Notes under the pieces: generated by a model | The model's input: only the letters and a program-made list of their open reading frames with translations | Told to the model about the DNA's origin: nothing | Database searches by the model: none | Program-made: the position numbers and the translations under genes | Assembly (NCBI GenBank): GCA_004555705.1 | Contig: SFHI01000015.1 | Location: 1-40,381 of the forward strand | Source of the DNA: Clostridiales bacterium | GTDB lineage: Bacteria > Bacillota > Clostridia > Oscillospirales > Oscillospiraceae | Length of the DNA: 40,381 bases | Direction: 5' to 3' | Shown: positions 39,004 to 40,381 of the stretch, piece by piece | How positions within the stretch are numbered: position 1 is the first letter of the stretch | How the letters are laid out: each line of letters opens with the position of its first letter

Positions 39004-40381
39004 TCACCCTTTCGTTTTCTCTGTCTCGTGTATTGCCTCCCCTGCTCCTTCGTCCGGGCGGCAGACGGACATGACTGGTGGGATGCGGGATGGGGTGGAT
39101 TCAGCATCGGTCGGTTGCCGACCGGAGATGGGTTTCTCCATACTTTTTGCGGTCAGCAGACAGTACATTCCAAAGCTCCAGAAGGATACAGAGATGGAGC
39201 GGTACTGAAACCAGTAATGAATGGTGGTTGGCTGTGGGGCAGCCAGCATCCATACCAACGGCAGGGCACTGACAATCAGCAGAACGGCGTGCGCTTTCAA
39301 ATCAGAAAAGCTTACCTTTCGGCGCAGAAATACGGTGCAGATGACGATTGTAAATGCCAGAATTGCCGCGGATAGGATTATCTTCCCAGCTTTATCGGAA
39401 TACAGTGCGAACCAAATTGCGCGGATGGCCCGAAAAAGACTGTAAAAGGATTCATACCCCTGGGTTTTCTTAATTCCCAGCCGATAGACAAGGGATGTCA
39501 GACCATTCTCAAATCCATTCACCTCGGTGAACACTGTGGTAAGGGTCATTTTTATAAACCACATACCTAAGTAGCCTGCAAGCCAGGCGGCAGCGGATTT
39601 CACGAATTCGCGTGGAGCGGAAAAACTCTTGCGGCCTCTCCTCCAGCGCAGGATATACAGATACACAAAGGGGAGACCGAAGGTAACCAGAGGGGAAGAG
39701 TAGAAATCAAAGTACATTGTAATAATGCCAATCTCGAAGAAAAGAAGGCCGTCATACCGCTCCTGATCCACCAGCTTGGGCAGCAACAGCATGACCAGAA
39801 ACGCAATCAGGAAGCAGCAGCTGAAATGGGGACTCATAACCACGATATAGGGCCGAACAAAGACAACACTCAGGGCAAACAGAAAGGCGGCTTTGGGGTG
39901 GACATGAACGGTTACTGAGCAAATCACCGCCGAAAACAATCCCAGCACAGCAATGGCCAGGTACCGGCGTATCTGGTAGTGATTCAAGAAAAGCAAAAGA
40001 AACCGCATCACACTCCGGGAGCCCATCCAGTAGCGGGCATAATACCCTGTGATGTGGGGATCGTCGGAATGGACGTAGTCATTCAGACTGGTTACAGGAT
40101 CATCCTCCACGGTGCGGTACAGCGGGTTCGTCAGGATGCTTTCCGGATGGGAAATGGTCATTACGCTGCTCTCGGCAAGAATAATGGAATCAGTAAAATT
40201 ATCTATGATAGAAGTATGATTGTGGTCTGCGATGGATGGATAACATCCCTCCTGAACCATGATATCAGCGGATTCCATAACATGGGTGTCGATGGGTGCC
40301 TGGGGGAGGCAGGAAGCTGCAAAAAGCAGTGTTATCCCGATAACGGTAGAGGCGAGCAAGGCGGTGAAATACCGGATAAAA
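39004..40381 (-). CDS. Polytopic membrane protein of a surface glycosylation cluster (5' end outside window)
   Basis: The open frame runs to the window edge, so the N-terminus is missing; a hydrophobic helix is already under way at the edge (FIRYFTALLAST). At least 450 residues are visible, with about ten membrane segments and a cytosolic basic loop (ILRWRRGRKSFSAPREF). The segment YARYWMGSRSVMRFLLLFLN follows an extracytoplasmic loop, a layout like GT-C-type transferases or GtrC-like proteins, but no Asp-Glu or DxD motif is clear. I do not recognise the family. Base composition is visibly less GC-rich than the rest of the window, which fits a horizontally exchanged surface-polysaccharide gene. 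It ends 8 bp before the GT2 start, so the three genes form one operon. Confidence 0.75.
   Translation of the reverse strand, partial: FIRYFTALLASTVIGITLLFAASCLPQAPIDTHVMESADIMVQEGCYPSIADHNHTSIIDNFTDSIILAESSVMTISHPESILTNPLYRTVEDDPVTSLNDYVHSDDPHITGYYARYWMGSRSVMRFLLLFLNHYQIRRYLAIAVLGLFSAVICSVTVHVHPKAAFLFALSVVFVRPYIVVMSPHFSCCFLIAFLVMLLLPKLVDQERYDGLLFFEIGIITMYFDFYSSPLVTFGLPFVYLYILRWRRGRKSFSAPREFVKSAAAWLAGYLGMWFIKMTLTTVFTEVNGFENGLTSLVYRLGIKKTQGYESFYSLFRAIRAIWFALYSDKAGKIILSAAILAFTIVICTVFLRRKVSFSDLKAHAVLLIVSALPLVWMLAAPQPTTIHYWFQYRSISVSFWSFGMYCLLTAKSMEKPISGRQPTDAESTPSRIPPVMSVCRPDEGAGEAIHETEKTKG

Overview
The window looks like a GC-rich chromosomal segment of an anaerobic gut Firmicute, probably Clostridia of the Oscillospiraceae/Ruminococcaceae type. 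This rests on AAAGGAG-type ribosome binding sites, sigma-A promoters, lipoprotein-anchored solute-binding proteins, no outer-membrane genes, and protein style. The taxonomic call is inference. I found no rRNA, tRNA, CRISPR array, phage module or intact transposase.

Layout. 1-6000: a Cof-type HAD phosphatase, a Ca-loop lipoprotein, the rRNA methyltransferase RlmB, and a membrane protein that looks like a catalytically dead P-type ATPase. 6050-10000 (minus): a membrane-anchored phospholipase-D/cardiolipin-synthase-like protein, then a URO-D-family protein and an alpha/beta hydrolase in one operon. 10144-17958 (plus): a complete Opp/Dpp-type ABC importer, an MFS transporter and a LacI regulator, driven by a consensus promoter with a perfect LacI-like palindrome just downstream. 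18158-33802 (minus): a second Opp-type importer followed by a HAD protein, GH105, GH38, a ROK kinase, a lyase-like (alpha/alpha)n protein and GH27. 34135-36377 (plus, divergent): GH28 overlapping an AraC regulator. 36618-40381 (minus): three membrane glycosylation genes, the first cut by the window edge.

None of the glycan enzymes has a visible signal peptide. The picture is therefore import of oligosaccharides by the Opp-type systems, intracellular trimming (unsaturated uronyl, alpha-mannosyl, alpha-galactosyl and galacturonyl residues), and phosphorylation of released sugar by the ROK kinase. The substrate is not fixed by sequence. Pectin/rhamnogalacturonan oligosaccharides or a uronate-mannose side chain (xanthan-like) both fit.

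The most unusual layer is non-coding. Nine intergenic loci carry pieces of one repeat superfamily bounded by inverted copies of TAAATTGTTGTTTA, with at least four different interiors. One interior (C) sits inside the terminal repeat of another element with a 5-bp duplication. A truncated copy of C supplies the last ~30 codons and the stop codon of the GH27 gene. Other copies lie in a probable 5' leader and in gaps inside the sugar operon. A run of four perfect hairpins in about 200 bp separates the LacI gene from the GH27 end.
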